Below are positions 17,798 to 26,966 of a DNA stretch of 64,000 nucleotides, piece by piece (within the stretch, counting starts at the first letter, position 1; the number at the start of each line of letters is the position of its first letter). The stretch is from the NCBI RefSeq assembly GCF_001412215.1, contig NZ_LLWP01000001.1, forward strand, positions 496,001-560,000, read 5' to 3'. Source of the DNA: Pedobacter sp. Hv1 (lineage in GTDB: Bacteria; Bacteroidota; Bacteroidia; Sphingobacteriales; Sphingobacteriaceae). Below the pieces are notes generated by a model. The model was not told where the DNA came from, did not search any database, and saw only the letters and a program-made list of their open reading frames with translations. A program made the position numbers and the translations under genes.

Positions 17798-19477
17798 ATG
17801 GAATTAAACAAATACAGTAAAACATTTACACAAGATCCTACCCAACCTGCAGCTCAAGCCATGCTTTATGGTATTGGTTTAACCGATGCTGATATGGAAA
17901 AAGCACAAGTGGGCATCGCCAGCATGGGCTACGATGGAAACACCTGTAACATGCACTTAAACGACTTGGCGCAAGTGGTAAAAAAAGGGGTCTGGAACAA
18001 TGATTTGGTAGGTTTGATTTTTAATACCATTGGTGTAAGTGATGGCATGAGCAATGGCACACCCGGCATGCGCTATTCTTTGGTGAGCCGTGATATCATT
18101 GCCGATTCCATTGAAGCCGTTTGTGGTGGTCAGTATTACGACGGTTTAATCACTATTCCAGGTTGTGATAAAAATATGCCCGGTTCTGTAATCGCCATGG
18201 GACGTTTAAATCGCCCTTCAATTATGGTGTACGGTGGTACAATCAAGCCAGGGCATTATAAAGGCGAAGATTTAAATATCGTATCTGCATTCGAAGCCTT
18301 GGGTAAAAAGATTGCCGGACAAATGGACGATATCGATTTTAAAGAGATCATTAAACATGCTTGTCCAGGGGCTGGTGCCTGTGGTGGTATTTATACCGCA
18401 AACACCATGGCTGCTGCCGTAGAAGCTTTGGGTATGAGTTTGCCTTTCTCTTCTTCTAACCCTGCGTTAAGTGAAGAGAAAAGAGCAGAATGTTTGGCCG
18501 CTGGTAAAGCCATTAAGGTTTTGTTAGCAAAAGACATCAAGCCAAGCGATATCATGACCCGCGAAGCTTTCGAAAATGCCATCGTAACCATCATGGTTTT
18601 AGGTGGTTCTACCAATGCGGTACTGCATTTAATTGCCATGGCAAAAAGTGTGGATGTACCTTTAACACAAGACGATTTTCAGACCATTAGTAACCGTATC
18701 CCAGTTTTGGCCGATATGAAACCGAGTGGTAAATACATGATGGAAGACCTCCACAAAATTGGTGGCGTACCAGCTGTAATGAAATACCTCCTTAAAAAAG
18801 GTTGGTTACATGGCCATTGTTTAACCGTAACCGGAAAAACCATTGCCGAAAATCTACAAGAAATTCCTGATTTAGATTTCGATGAACAAAAAATCATCTT
18901 CCCAAGCGAAAGCCCAATTAAAGCTACTGGTCACTTACAGATTTTGTATGGCAACCTAGCCGAAGGCGGAAGTGTAGCCAAGATTAGCGGTAAAGAAGGC
19001 GAATTTTTTGAAGGACCAGCGAGGGTATTTAATGGCGAGTATGAACTGATTGCGGGCATTTCTAGCGGAAGGGTAAAAGCCGGAGATGTAGTAGTGATTA
19101 GAGATGTAGGCCCGAAAGGTGCACCCGGAATGCCCGAAATGTTGAAACCAACTTCAGCAATTTATGGTGCTGGCTTGGGTAGCAGTGTAGCCTTAATTAC
19201 AGATGGTCGATTTAGTGGTGGCACCCACGGCTTTGTCGTCGGGCACATTACTCCCGAATATTTCGATGGCGGTCTGATTGCCTTTGTAGAAGATGAAGAC
19301 AGGATCGAGATCAGTGCAAAAGCAAATAGCATTACTTTAAAAGTTAGCGATGAAATTATTGCCGCACGAAAAGCAAAATGGCAACAGCCAGAATTAAAAG
19401 TAAAAAAAGGTGTATTGTATAAATATGCCAGAACCGTAACCACTGCAGCCCAAGGCTGTGTAACCGATGAAGCTTAA
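17798..19477 (+). CDS. ilvD: Dihydroxy-acid dehydratase
   Basis: The 559-residue protein is the iron-sulfur dehydratase that makes 2-oxo acids from 2,3-dihydroxy acids in Ile and Val synthesis. Cluster-binding cysteines lie in [20 protein letters not shown] and [15 protein letters not shown]. The C-terminal part holds [11 protein letters not shown] and [12 protein letters not shown]. Length is normal. It follows attenuator 2 and ends 4 bases before the ATG I chose for ilvB. Confidence 0.98.
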   Translation: MELNKYSKTFTQDPTQPAAQAMLYGIGLTDADMEKAQVGIASMGYDGNTCNMHLNDLAQVVKKGVWNNDLVGLIFNTIGVSDGMSNGTPGMRYSLVSRDIIADSIEAVCGGQYYDGLITIPGCDKNMPGSVIAMGRLNRPSIMVYGGTIKPGHYKGEDLNIVSAFEALGKKIAGQMDDIDFKEIIKHACPGAGACGGIYTANTMAAAVEALGMSLPFSSSNPALSEEKRAECLAAGKAIKVLLAKDIKPSDIMTREAFENAIVTIMVLGGSTNAVLHLIAMAKSVDVPLTQDDFQTISNRIPVLADMKPSGKYMMEDLHKIGGVPAVMKYLLKKGWLHGHCLTVTGKTIAENLQEIPDLDFDEQKIIFPSESPIKATGHLQILYGNLAEGGSVAKISGKEGEFFEGPARVFNGEYELIAGISSGRVKAGDVVVIRDVGPKGAPGMPEMLKPTSAIYGAGLGSSVALITDGRFSGGTHGFVVGHITPEYFDGGLIAFVEDEDRIEISAKANSITLKVSDEIIAARKAKWQQPELKVKKGVLYKYARTVTTAAQGCVTDEA

Positions 19478-19481
19478 CACT

Positions 19482-21221
19482 ATGGAAACTGTACAACAAG
19501 AAGTAGCAAGCCAGCCCCAAACCAAAACATTTGTAGAAATGAGTGGCTCTGTAGCATTATTAGAAGGATTAATTGCTGAAGGAACGGAGGTCATTTTTGG
19601 TTATCCAGGTGGAGCAATTATGCCCATTTACGATGCACTTTACGATTATAAAGAGAAATTACAACATATTTTAGTCCGCCATGAACAAGGCGGTATCCAT
19701 GCCGGACAAGGTTATGCCCGTAGCTCGGGCAAGGTAGGTGTAGTATTCGCCACCAGTGGTCCTGGCGCTACAAATCTGGTAACCGGACTAGCTGATGCAC
19801 AAATAGATAGCACCCCATTAGTTTGTATCACCGGACAAGTTTTTGCCCATCTTTTGGGTACAGATGCTTTTCAGGAAACAGATGTGATCAACATTACCAC
19901 ACCAGTAACCAAGTGGAATTATCAGGTTACCGATGCCAATGAAATTCCGAGTGTTTTGGCCAAAGCATTTTATATCGCACGCAGTGGCAGACCAGGTCCT
20001 GTATTGATCGACATTACCAAAAACGCACAATTGCAATTGTTCAATTATGAAGGTTATGTGCCTTGTAACCATATTCGAAGTTACAGACCTAAACCTAATA
20101 TCCGCAAAGAATACATTGCTGAAGCTGCTGCTTTAATCAATCAAGCTAAAAAACCGTTTATTTTATTCGGTCAAGGCGTTCTATTGGGCCAGGCCGAAAA
20201 AGAATTTAAAGCCTTTGTAGAAAAGAGTGGTATTCCAGCGGCATGGACAATTTTAGGTGCTGGTGCCATTCCAACAGCTCACGAACTCAATGTAGGGATG
20301 TTGGGCATGCATGGAAATTATGGACCAAACGTGTTAACCAACGAATGTGATGTTTTGATCGCTATCGGTATGCGTTTTGACGATCGTGTAACTGGTCGCC
20401 TAGATAAATATGCCAAACAGGCCCAAGTAATTCACTTAGATATTGATCCGGCCGAAATTGATAAAAATGTAAAAGCGCATGTACCAGTTTGGGGCGATTG
20501 CAAAGATACCCTACCCCTACTTACGCAGCTCATTGATGAAAAAACATATCCTGAATGGTTAGCTAAATTCAGAGAATTTACCAAGGCTGAAGTTGAGGCT
20601 GTCATTCACAAAGAACTCAATCCTACTAGTGAAGAACTTACAATGGGCGAGGTAATTAACCAGCTAAATATATTAACCAAAGGCGAAGCCATTATTGTGA
20701 GTGATGTGGGCCAGCACCAAATGGTAGCCTGCCGTTATGCCCAATTTAACAATACCCGCAGCAACATCACCTCTGGTGGTTTAGGCACCATGGGTTTTGG
20801 TTTACCTGCAGCAATTGGAGCTAAATTTGGCGCACCAGACAAAACTGTTGTTGCTGTAATTGGCGATGGTGGTTTCCAGATGACCTTACAAGAGCTAGGT
20901 ACCATTATGCAAAGTGGTATCGATGTTAAAATCCTGATTTTGAACAATAGATTCTTAGGCATGGTTCGCCAATGGCAAGAGTTATTTAACGAAAAACGCT
21001 ATTCATTTGTAGACATTACCAGTCCTGATTTTGTGAAATTGGCCGAATCGTACTACATCGCTAGCAAAAAAGTTTCAGAACGCGATGACTTAGCAAGTTC
21101 ATTAAATGAAATGTTAAACCATAAAGGCTCTTATTTATTAGAGGTGATGGTAACCAAAGAAAATAATGTATTCCCTATGGTACCACAGGGATGTAGTGTA
21201 AGTGAAATCAGATTAAAATAA
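19482..21221 (+). CDS. ilvB: Acetolactate synthase large subunit
   Basis: The 579-residue thiamine-diphosphate enzyme has the N-terminal substrate domain (VIFGYPGGAIMPIYDAL, active-site Glu in VRHEQGGIHAGQGYAR). A central FAD-type domain follows, then the C-terminal ThDP domain with the GDGGFQM to NNRFLGMVRQWQ motif. It condenses pyruvate with pyruvate or 2-oxobutyrate, the committed step. I start at the ATG at 19482; an upstream ATG at 19467 would add five residues and overlap ilvD by 11 bases. The regulatory subunit gene follows after 6 bases. Confidence 0.97.
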   Translation: METVQQEVASQPQTKTFVEMSGSVALLEGLIAEGTEVIFGYPGGAIMPIYDALYDYKEKLQHILVRHEQGGIHAGQGYARSSGKVGVVFATSGPGATNLVTGLADAQIDSTPLVCITGQVFAHLLGTDAFQETDVINITTPVTKWNYQVTDANEIPSVLAKAFYIARSGRPGPVLIDITKNAQLQLFNYEGYVPCNHIRSYRPKPNIRKEYIAEAAALINQAKKPFILFGQGVLLGQAEKEFKAFVEKSGIPAAWTILGAGAIPTAHELNVGMLGMHGNYGPNVLTNECDVLIAIGMRFDDRVTGRLDKYAKQAQVIHLDIDPAEIDKNVKAHVPVWGDCKDTLPLLTQLIDEKTYPEWLAKFREFTKAEVEAVIHKELNPTSEELTMGEVINQLNILTKGEAIIVSDVGQHQMVACRYAQFNNTRSNITSGGLGTMGFGLPAAIGAKFGAPDKTVVAVIGDGGFQMTLQELGTIMQSGIDVKILILNNRFLGMVRQWQELFNEKRYSFVDITSPDFVKLAESYYIASKKVSERDDLASSLNEMLNHKGSYLLEVMVTKENNVFPMVPQGCSVSEIRLK

Positions 21222-21227
21222 CAGACG

Positions 21228-21830
21228 ATGAGCACAGAAAATCATAAACAAGAGTTTACCATAACGGTTTATACCGAAAATCAGATCGGCTTATTGAATC
21301 GGATTGCGATTATCTTCTCTAGAAGAAAAATCAATATCGAAAGCTTAAATACTTCTCCTTCAGAGATTGAGCATATCCATCGTTTTAATATTGTTATTCA
21401 CGAAGTGGAAGATGTGGTGAGGAAATTAGCCCGCCAAATTGAGAAACAGATCGAAGTATTGAAAGTATACTACAATACCAATAAAGATATCATTTGGCAA
21501 GAAATGGCCTTATACAAAGTACCTACAGATGAAATTGCAGAAAAGGTATTGGTAGAACGCTTATTGCGTGAACATGGGGCACGTGTAGTAGTGATCAGAA
21601 AAGATTATACCGTTTTTGAAACCACTGGACATAGAGAAGAAACCGACAAATTGATTGAGGTTTTACAGCCTTACGGATTGATCGAATTTGTAAGAAGCGC
21701 CAGAGTAGCCATCATTAAAGACAGCGAAGGTTTCAATACCAAATTGCGTGAATTTGAACGTGTAGATCCCGGACAGGACGTCATTGAAAATGAGTTTTTA
21801 GACCAAGGAGATCAGGTTTTTACCATGTAA
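21228..21830 (+). CDS. ilvN: Acetolactate synthase small (regulatory) subunit
   Basis: The 200-residue protein starts with an ACT domain (ITVYTENQIGLLNRIAIIFSRRKINI, about 10-85), followed by the ALS small-subunit C-terminal domain (about 95-175, EIAEKVLVERLLREHGARVVVI). It binds the large subunit and usually mediates feedback inhibition by valine. At 200 residues it is longer than the roughly 160-residue bacterial form by a C-terminal tail. It directly follows ilvB. A REP-like palindrome begins 5 bases after the stop. Confidence 0.95.
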   Translation: MSTENHKQEFTITVYTENQIGLLNRIAIIFSRRKINIESLNTSPSEIEHIHRFNIVIHEVEDVVRKLARQIEKQIEVLKVYYNTNKDIIWQEMALYKVPTDEIAEKVLVERLLREHGARVVVIRKDYTVFETTGHREETDKLIEVLQPYGLIEFVRSARVAIIKDSEGFNTKLREFERVDPGQDVIENEFLDQGDQVFTM

Positions 21831-21834
21831 AACA

Positions 21835-21920
21835 CGTCATTGCGAGAAGGAACGACGAAGCAATCTCTGATGAGAAAAAACAAATAGATTGCTTCGGCTC
21901 AAGATTTAGCCTCGCAATGC
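21835..21920. repeat. REP-like palindromic element
   Basis: The ends CATTGCGAG and CTCGCAATG are inverted repeats, and inside them AAGCAATCT and AGATTGCTT are a second inverted pair. It fills most of the gap between ilvN and the VOC gene. This type of palindrome is widespread between genes in many bacteria. Confidence 0.8.
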
Positions 21921-21935
21921 CTAAAATTAGAAAAG

Positions 21936-22313
21936 ATGAAATGTAATAAAGTAGTGCCGATTTTAAGAATATTCGATTACGCGAAGGCAGTTGAATTTTA
22001 TGTGGATTGGCTTGGTTTTAAAATAGACTGGGAGCATCGGTTTGAAGAAAACAGTCCAGTTTATATCCAGATTTCGTTAGGAGGAATTGAATTGCACTTA
22101 AGCGAGCATCATGGCGATTGTTCGCCGGGTGCACATATCCATATCGATTGTACAGGTTTAAAAGCATTTCATCAAACCCTAATTGACAAAAAATACAAAT
22201 ACAACAGACCGGGGCTAGAAAAAACATTTTACGACACTTGGTGTGTTACCGTTAACGATCCTTTTTATAACCGGCTCTCTTTCAATGAACCTAATGTAAA
22301 AGAACAAGGATAA
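21936..22313 (+). CDS. Glyoxalase/bleomycin-resistance (VOC) family protein
   Basis: The 125-residue protein has the beta-alpha-beta-beta-beta folds of a VOC domain: VVPILRIFDYAKAVEFYVDWLGF at the N-terminal half, IELHLSEH in the middle and VNDPFYNRLSF at the end. The set of His/Glu residues fits the metal-binding or cage layout of glyoxalase superfamily proteins of the bleomycin-resistance branch. I cannot give a substrate. It sits between ilvN and ilvC, both in the same direction, with REP-like elements on both sides. Its link to the pathway is doubtful; it may be a hitch-hiker. Confidence 0.82.
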   Translation: MKCNKVVPILRIFDYAKAVEFYVDWLGFKIDWEHRFEENSPVYIQISLGGIELHLSEHHGDCSPGAHIHIDCTGLKAFHQTLIDKKYKYNRPGLEKTFYDTWCVTVNDPFYNRLSFNEPNVKEQG

Positions 22314-22315
22314 AA

Positions 22316-22412
22316 GTCTGACCGGGAATGTTGATCACAAATGCTGGTCGGGAATGTTGGTCGGGATTTACAATCTCGACCGAGATCATTTTGGATTTGC
22401 AATCCAAATACA
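22316..22412. repeat. Double-hairpin palindromic repeat upstream of ilvC
   Basis: Two copies of a GACCGGGAATGTTG-like word are followed by two hairpins of one design: TCGGGATT-TAC-AATCTCGA and TTTGGATT-TGC-AATCCAAA. It lies between the VOC gene and ilvC, ending about 80 bases before ilvC. Confidence 0.7.
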
Positions 22413-22493
22413 GTAAACAATAACTGGATAAACCAGTACAATATATATTAAAACTAAAACAGAAATCAACCAAAAAATAAATTAACAAAAACA

Positions 22494-23975
22494 ATGGCAA
22501 ATTATTTTAACACCTTACCACTTAGAGAAAAATTAAATCAATTGGGCGTTTGCGACTTCATGGACAGCTCAGAATTTTTAGATGGCGTAAGTGCATTGAA
22601 AGGAAAAAAACTAGTGGTTGTAGGTTGTGGAGCGCAAGGCTTAAATCAAGGTTTAAACCTAAGAGATAGCGGTTTAGATGTTGCCTATGCCCTACGCAAA
22701 GAAGCGATTGAAGGCAAAAGAGATTCTTGGAAAAATGCTACTGAAAATAATTTTAAAGTGGGCACTTACGAAGAATTGATTCCAAATGCTGACGTAGTGA
22801 TCAATCTTACCCCAGATAAACAACATACCTCGGTGGTAAATACGGTGATGCCATTGATGAAAGAAGGCGCAACATTATCGTACTCGCATGGTTTCAACAT
22901 TGTAGAAGAAGGCATGCAGATCCGTAAAGATTTGACTGTAATTATGGTGGCACCAAAATGCCCAGGTAGTGAAGTTAGAGCAGAATATGTAAGAGGTTTT
23001 GGTGTACCAACCTTAATTGCTGTACACCCAGAAAACGACCCACAAGGTAAAGGATTGGCACAAGCAAAAGCCTATTGCGTAGGTACTGGTGGCCATAAAG
23101 CGGGTGTTTTAAAATCGTCTTTCGTAGCCGAAGTAAAATCTGATTTAATGGGCGAACAGACTATTCTTTGCGGTTTATTGCAAACAGGTTCTATTCTTTC
23201 TTTTGATAAAATGGTTGAAAAGGGAATTGACAAAGGATATGCTTCTAAATTGGTTCAATACGGTGTTGAAGTCATTACCGAAGCCTTAAAACAAGGTGGA
23301 ATTACGGCCATGATGGATAGGTTAAGCAATCCTGCAAAAATCAAAGCTTTCGAAATTTCTGAGGAGTTGAAAAACATCATGCGTCCTTTATTTCAAAAAC
23401 ATCAAGACGATATCATGAGCGGAGAATTTAGCCGTATCATGATGGAAGATTGGGCGGCTGGCGACAAAAACCTATTGGCTTGGCGTGCAGCAACTGGCGA
23501 AACAGCTTTCGAGAAAACACCTGCTGGCGATGTGAAGATTGCCGAACAAGAATACTTTGACAATTATACCCTAATGGTTGCTTTTGTGAGAGCAGGAGTT
23601 GAATTGGCTTTCGAAACTATGGTGCAAGCAGGTATCAAACCAGAGTCGGCCTACTACGAATCATTACACGAAACACCATTAATTGCCAATACCATTGCCC
23701 GTAAAAAATTGTTCGAAATGAACCGTGTAATTTCTGATACTGCAGAATACGGTTGTTATTTATTCGATCAAGCTTGTAAACCTTTGTTGGCCGATTTCAT
23801 GAAAAAAATTAATGCTGATCTGGTAGGTAAAAACTTTAACGAGGGTAAAGATGCCGGAGTGGACAACAGAGCTTTAATTGCTGTAAACGATGCCATCCGT
23901 AACCACGAAGTTGAAATTATTGGCGCCACATTGAGAAAAGCAATGACCGCCATGAAGGCCATTAAAACTGCATAA
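22494..23975 (+). CDS. ilvC: Ketol-acid reductoisomerase (class II, long form)
   Basis: The 493-residue protein converts acetolactate and acetohydroxybutyrate to dihydroxy acids with NADPH. The Rossmann motif [20 protein letters not shown] lies near residue 40. Two knotted KARI domains follow, as expected for the class II form of about 490 residues (class I is about 330). The acidic magnesium ligands lie in the helical part. Length and start are normal. A palindromic element precedes it and another follows before leuC. Confidence 0.98.
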   Translation: MANYFNTLPLREKLNQLGVCDFMDSSEFLDGVSALKGKKLVVVGCGAQGLNQGLNLRDSGLDVAYALRKEAIEGKRDSWKNATENNFKVGTYEELIPNADVVINLTPDKQHTSVVNTVMPLMKEGATLSYSHGFNIVEEGMQIRKDLTVIMVAPKCPGSEVRAEYVRGFGVPTLIAVHPENDPQGKGLAQAKAYCVGTGGHKAGVLKSSFVAEVKSDLMGEQTILCGLLQTGSILSFDKMVEKGIDKGYASKLVQYGVEVITEALKQGGITAMMDRLSNPAKIKAFEISEELKNIMRPLFQKHQDDIMSGEFSRIMMEDWAAGDKNLLAWRAATGETAFEKTPAGDVKIAEQEYFDNYTLMVAFVRAGVELAFETMVQAGIKPESAYYESLHETPLIANTIARKKLFEMNRVISDTAEYGCYLFDQACKPLLADFMKKINADLVGKNFNEGKDAGVDNRALIAVNDAIRNHEVEIIGATLRKAMTAMKAIKTA

Positions 23976-23986
23976 AAATAAAAAAA

Positions 23987-24035
23987 GTCATCCTGAGCCT
24001 GTTGTTGTTGCGATAATGACAGGTTCAGAGCGACA
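23987..24035. repeat. REP-like palindrome between ilvC and leuC
   Basis: GTCATCCTGAGCCTG and CAGGTTCAGAGCGAC are imperfect inverted repeats around an 18-base spacer. It occupies most of the ilvC-leuC gap. Confidence 0.6.
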
Positions 24036-24054
24036 AACATAAAATCATCACAAA

Positions 24055-25458
24055 ATGTCAAAAACATTAGTAGAAAAAATTTGGGACGCACACGTAGTCA
24101 AAAGCGAAGAAGGCTTTCCTGATATTTTATATATTGATACCCACTTGATCCACGAGGTAACTTCTCCGCAAGCTTTTGATGGTTTGCGCAAGAGAGGATT
24201 ACCTGTTTTACGTCCAAAACAAACAGTAGCCACTGCCGACCACAATGTACCCACACTTAATCAGCTGTTGCCAATTAAGGAAGAACTTTCTCGTTATCAG
24301 GTTGATACCTTAACTAAAAACTGTGCAGAATTTGGAGTAGAGTTATATGGTTTAGGTCACCCTTTTCAGGGCATTGTACATGTAATTGGACCAGAGTTAG
24401 GCATTACCTTACCCGGAAAAACGATGGTTTGTGGCGATAGCCACACCTCTACCCACGGGGCTTTTGGCGCAATTGCTTTTGGTATCGGAACCTCTCAGGT
24501 TGAACAAGTATTTGCCACGCAATGTTTATTACAACAGAAACCAAAAACAATGAAGATTGAGGTGAATGGCACATTGGGCAAAGGGGTGAGTGCAAAAGAC
24601 ATTATCCTCTACATTATTGCTCAAATATCTGCTGCTGGCGGCACAGGTTACTTTATAGAGTATGCTGGTTCTGCCATCGAAGCATTAAGTATGGAAGCCC
24701 GAATGACCATTTGTAACATGAGTATTGAAATGGGTGCCAGAGGAGGCTTAATTGCACCAGACCAAATCACTTTCGATTACATCAAAGGCAGAGAGTTTGC
24801 GCCTGCAGGTGCAGAATGGGATAAAGCTCTAGCCTATTGGAAAACTTTATATAGCGATGCTGATGCAAAATTTGATAAGGTACTAACTTTTGATGCAGCT
24901 GATATTGCCCCAATGATTACCTATGGTACCAATCCGGGTATGGGAATGGGCATTCAAGCACATATTCCTGCCACCCAGGCACAACCAGAAAAAGAACAAC
25001 TTTCTTATCAAAAAGCATTGGATTACATGGGCTTTGATGATGATACTTCGCTAATTGGCAAACCAGTTGATTACGTATTCATCGGAAGTTGTACCAACTC
25101 TCGCATTGAAGATTTACGCGAAGTGGCCGACTTTGTAAAAGACAAACACAAGGCAGAGCATGTTACGGTTTGGATTGTGCCGGGTTCAAAACAAGTTGAG
25201 CAACAAGCCAAAAATGAAGGTTTGGATAAAATATTTGAAGCTGCAGGTTTTCAATTACGCGAACCGGGCTGTAGTGCTTGTTTAGGAATGAATGAAGATA
25301 AAATTCCAGCCGGAAAATATTGCGTATCCACATCAAATAGAAATTTTGAAGGTAGACAAGGCCAAAATGCCCGTACACTTTTAGCAAGTCCGTTAACTGC
25401 TGCTGCCGCAGCCGTAACCGGAAAAATTACCGACGTAAGAGAATTGTTAGAAGCATAA
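24055..25458 (+). CDS. leuC: 3-isopropylmalate dehydratase large subunit
   Basis: The 467-residue aconitase-family protein carries the cluster cysteines in IGSCTNSR and [10 protein letters not shown]. The early motifs [20 protein letters not shown] and [11 protein letters not shown] are typical of LeuC. With LeuD it isomerises 2- to 3-isopropylmalate. Length is normal for bacterial LeuC. A methyltransferase gene lies between it and leuD, although the two subunits are usually encoded side by side. Confidence 0.97.
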   Translation: MSKTLVEKIWDAHVVKSEEGFPDILYIDTHLIHEVTSPQAFDGLRKRGLPVLRPKQTVATADHNVPTLNQLLPIKEELSRYQVDTLTKNCAEFGVELYGLGHPFQGIVHVIGPELGITLPGKTMVCGDSHTSTHGAFGAIAFGIGTSQVEQVFATQCLLQQKPKTMKIEVNGTLGKGVSAKDIILYIIAQISAAGGTGYFIEYAGSAIEALSMEARMTICNMSIEMGARGGLIAPDQITFDYIKGREFAPAGAEWDKALAYWKTLYSDADAKFDKVLTFDAADIAPMITYGTNPGMGMGIQAHIPATQAQPEKEQLSYQKALDYMGFDDDTSLIGKPVDYVFIGSCTNSRIEDLREVADFVKDKHKAEHVTVWIVPGSKQVEQQAKNEGLDKIFEAAGFQLREPGCSACLGMNEDKIPAGKYCVSTSNRNFEGRQGQNARTLLASPLTAAAAAVTGKITDVRELLEA

Positions 25459-25526
25459 ATGGGAAGGAATAGCATAAATGGTTCGTGTCACACGAACCAT
25501 TTAGCATACATTAAAACAAAAAAGAA

Positions 25527-26288
25527 ATGCCAGAAATACATTGGGACGCCAACTTATATAACAAACAACATCATTTCGTGTCAGATTATGGCGCAGATGT
25601 ATTGCAATGGCTTGCTCCAAAACCTAGCGAGGATATTTTAGATGTGGGCTGTGGAACCGGCGATCTAGCTGCACAAATTGCAGAAAAAGGGGCCAATATT
25701 TTCGGAGTAGATGCTTCTACTGACATGATTGCTACGGCTAGAAAAACATATCCTGAATTGGCTTTCGAGGTTGTAGATGCAACAAAATTGCCTTATCGTC
25801 AACTATTCGATGCTATTTTCAGCAACGCTACTTTCCATTGGATAGAAAATCAAGAAGCGTTAGTTGAAGGATTATTCAGAAGTCTGAAAACAGGTGGCCG
25901 ATTGGTAGCTGAGTTTGGTGGCAAAGGCAATGTAAAAAGCATTATCGATGCAATTGCTAGTGCTGCAGCCCAACTGAACTTAGCCGATAAAGTGGTTACC
26001 AATTTTTGGTTTTTCCCTGCTATCAGCACTTATACTTCTCTTTTAGAAGCCAAAGGTTTTGAGGTAGAACAAGCTTGGTTATTTGATCGACCTACCAAAT
26101 TAAATGGCGAAGATGGAATGTATGTTTGGATCAACCAGTTTGCCCAACATGCCTTTAAAAACCTTAACCCAGAAGAGGCCGAAAGCATTAAAAAACTTGC
26201 TGTTAGCATCCTTAAACCTCATTATTACAACAATGGAGAATGGACTGCCGATTACAAGAGGTTAAGAATAAAAGCTTGGAAAAGATAG
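25527..26288 (+). CDS. Class I SAM-dependent methyltransferase (trans-aconitate methyltransferase-like)
   Basis: The 253-residue protein has the SAM-binding motif ILDVGCGTGDLAAQIAEKG (about 37-55), the acidic loop GVDASTDMI, and motif post-I FSNATFHWIENQEALVEGL. The WDANLYNKQHHFVSDYGADVL opening and the FHW motif resemble trans-aconitate methyltransferases (Tam in Escherichia coli, Tmt1 in yeast). Yeast Tmt1 also methylates 3-isopropylmalate, the product of LeuCD. The gene sits between leuC and leuD, which makes a leucine-pathway acid a plausible substrate. That is inference; the family link is a motif-level judgement. Confidence 0.82.
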   Translation: MPEIHWDANLYNKQHHFVSDYGADVLQWLAPKPSEDILDVGCGTGDLAAQIAEKGANIFGVDASTDMIATARKTYPELAFEVVDATKLPYRQLFDAIFSNATFHWIENQEALVEGLFRSLKTGGRLVAEFGGKGNVKSIIDAIASAAAQLNLADKVVTNFWFFPAISTYTSLLEAKGFEVEQAWLFDRPTKLNGEDGMYVWINQFAQHAFKNLNPEEAESIKKLAVSILKPHYYNNGEWTADYKRLRIKAWKR

Positions 26289-26320
26289 AAAGCCTAAACA
26301 AAAACAACAAAGTAAAAAAT

Positions 26321-26352
26321 CAAGTCTTGATACTTGATACTTATTACTAGAC
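26321..26352. repeat. Word-repeat element upstream of leuD (AGTATCAAG family)
   Basis: Repeated TTGATACT words lie 10 bases before leuD. The first 21 bases are a perfect inverted match to 58289-58309 near the RluA gene. Confidence 0.7.
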
Positions 26353-26362
26353 ACTATTAAAA

Positions 26363-26953
26363 ATGAAAAAGTTCACAAAATTAACATCGGCAGTAGTGCC
26401 ATTAAACATAGAAAACATTGATACCGACCAAATCATTCCGGCAAGGTTTTTAAAAGCCACTACCCGTGAAGGTTTTGGCGAAAATCTATTTCGCGATTGG
26501 CGTTACGAAAATGACAATCAACCGAAAGCTGATTTTGTGTTAAATAACCCAATTTATAGCGGGCAAATTTTAGTGGCAGGCAAAAATTTTGGTTGCGGAA
26601 GCAGTCGCGAACATGCCGCTTGGGCCATTCAAGATGCAGGTTTTGATACCGTAATCAGCAGCTTCTTTGCCGATATCTTTAAAGGCAATGCCTTAAACAA
26701 TGGTTTATTACCCATTCAGGTAAGTGAAGATTTTTTAGCGCAGATCTTTAAAGCTGTAGCAAACGATCCTAAATCTACCTTAACAGTTGATTTGGAGAAC
26801 CAAACGGTAACTATTGAAGCAACAGGAGCACAAGAATCATTTGAAATCAATCCTTACAAAAAATCATGCTTGATCAATGGCTATGATGATATCGACTTCA
26901 TCTTAAACCAAAAACAGTTGATTGAACAATTCGAAGAAAAACAAAAAGTCTAA
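26363..26953 (+). CDS. leuD: 3-isopropylmalate dehydratase small subunit
   Basis: The 196-residue swivel-domain protein has the opening [17 protein letters not shown] and the [13 protein letters not shown] substrate-binding motif near residue 75. It pairs with LeuC. Length is normal. The ABC ATPase gene starts 13 bases after its stop. Confidence 0.97.
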   Translation: MKKFTKLTSAVVPLNIENIDTDQIIPARFLKATTREGFGENLFRDWRYENDNQPKADFVLNNPIYSGQILVAGKNFGCGSSREHAAWAIQDAGFDTVISSFFADIFKGNALNNGLLPIQVSEDFLAQIFKAVANDPKSTLTVDLENQTVTIEATGAQESFEINPYKKSCLINGYDDIDFILNQKQLIEQFEEKQKV

Positions 26954-26966
26954 ACCAAAACTCCCA

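Noticed and set aside
19467..19481. Earlier ATG for ilvB.
   Set aside because: It would overlap ilvD by 11 bases and add five residues not typical of the family; the ATG at 19482 is preferred, though not proven.
22494..24054. Possible third attenuator upstream of leuC or ilvC.
   Set aside because: I found no Leu-rich leader ORF followed by a terminator in either gap; only palindromic repeats without T runs.
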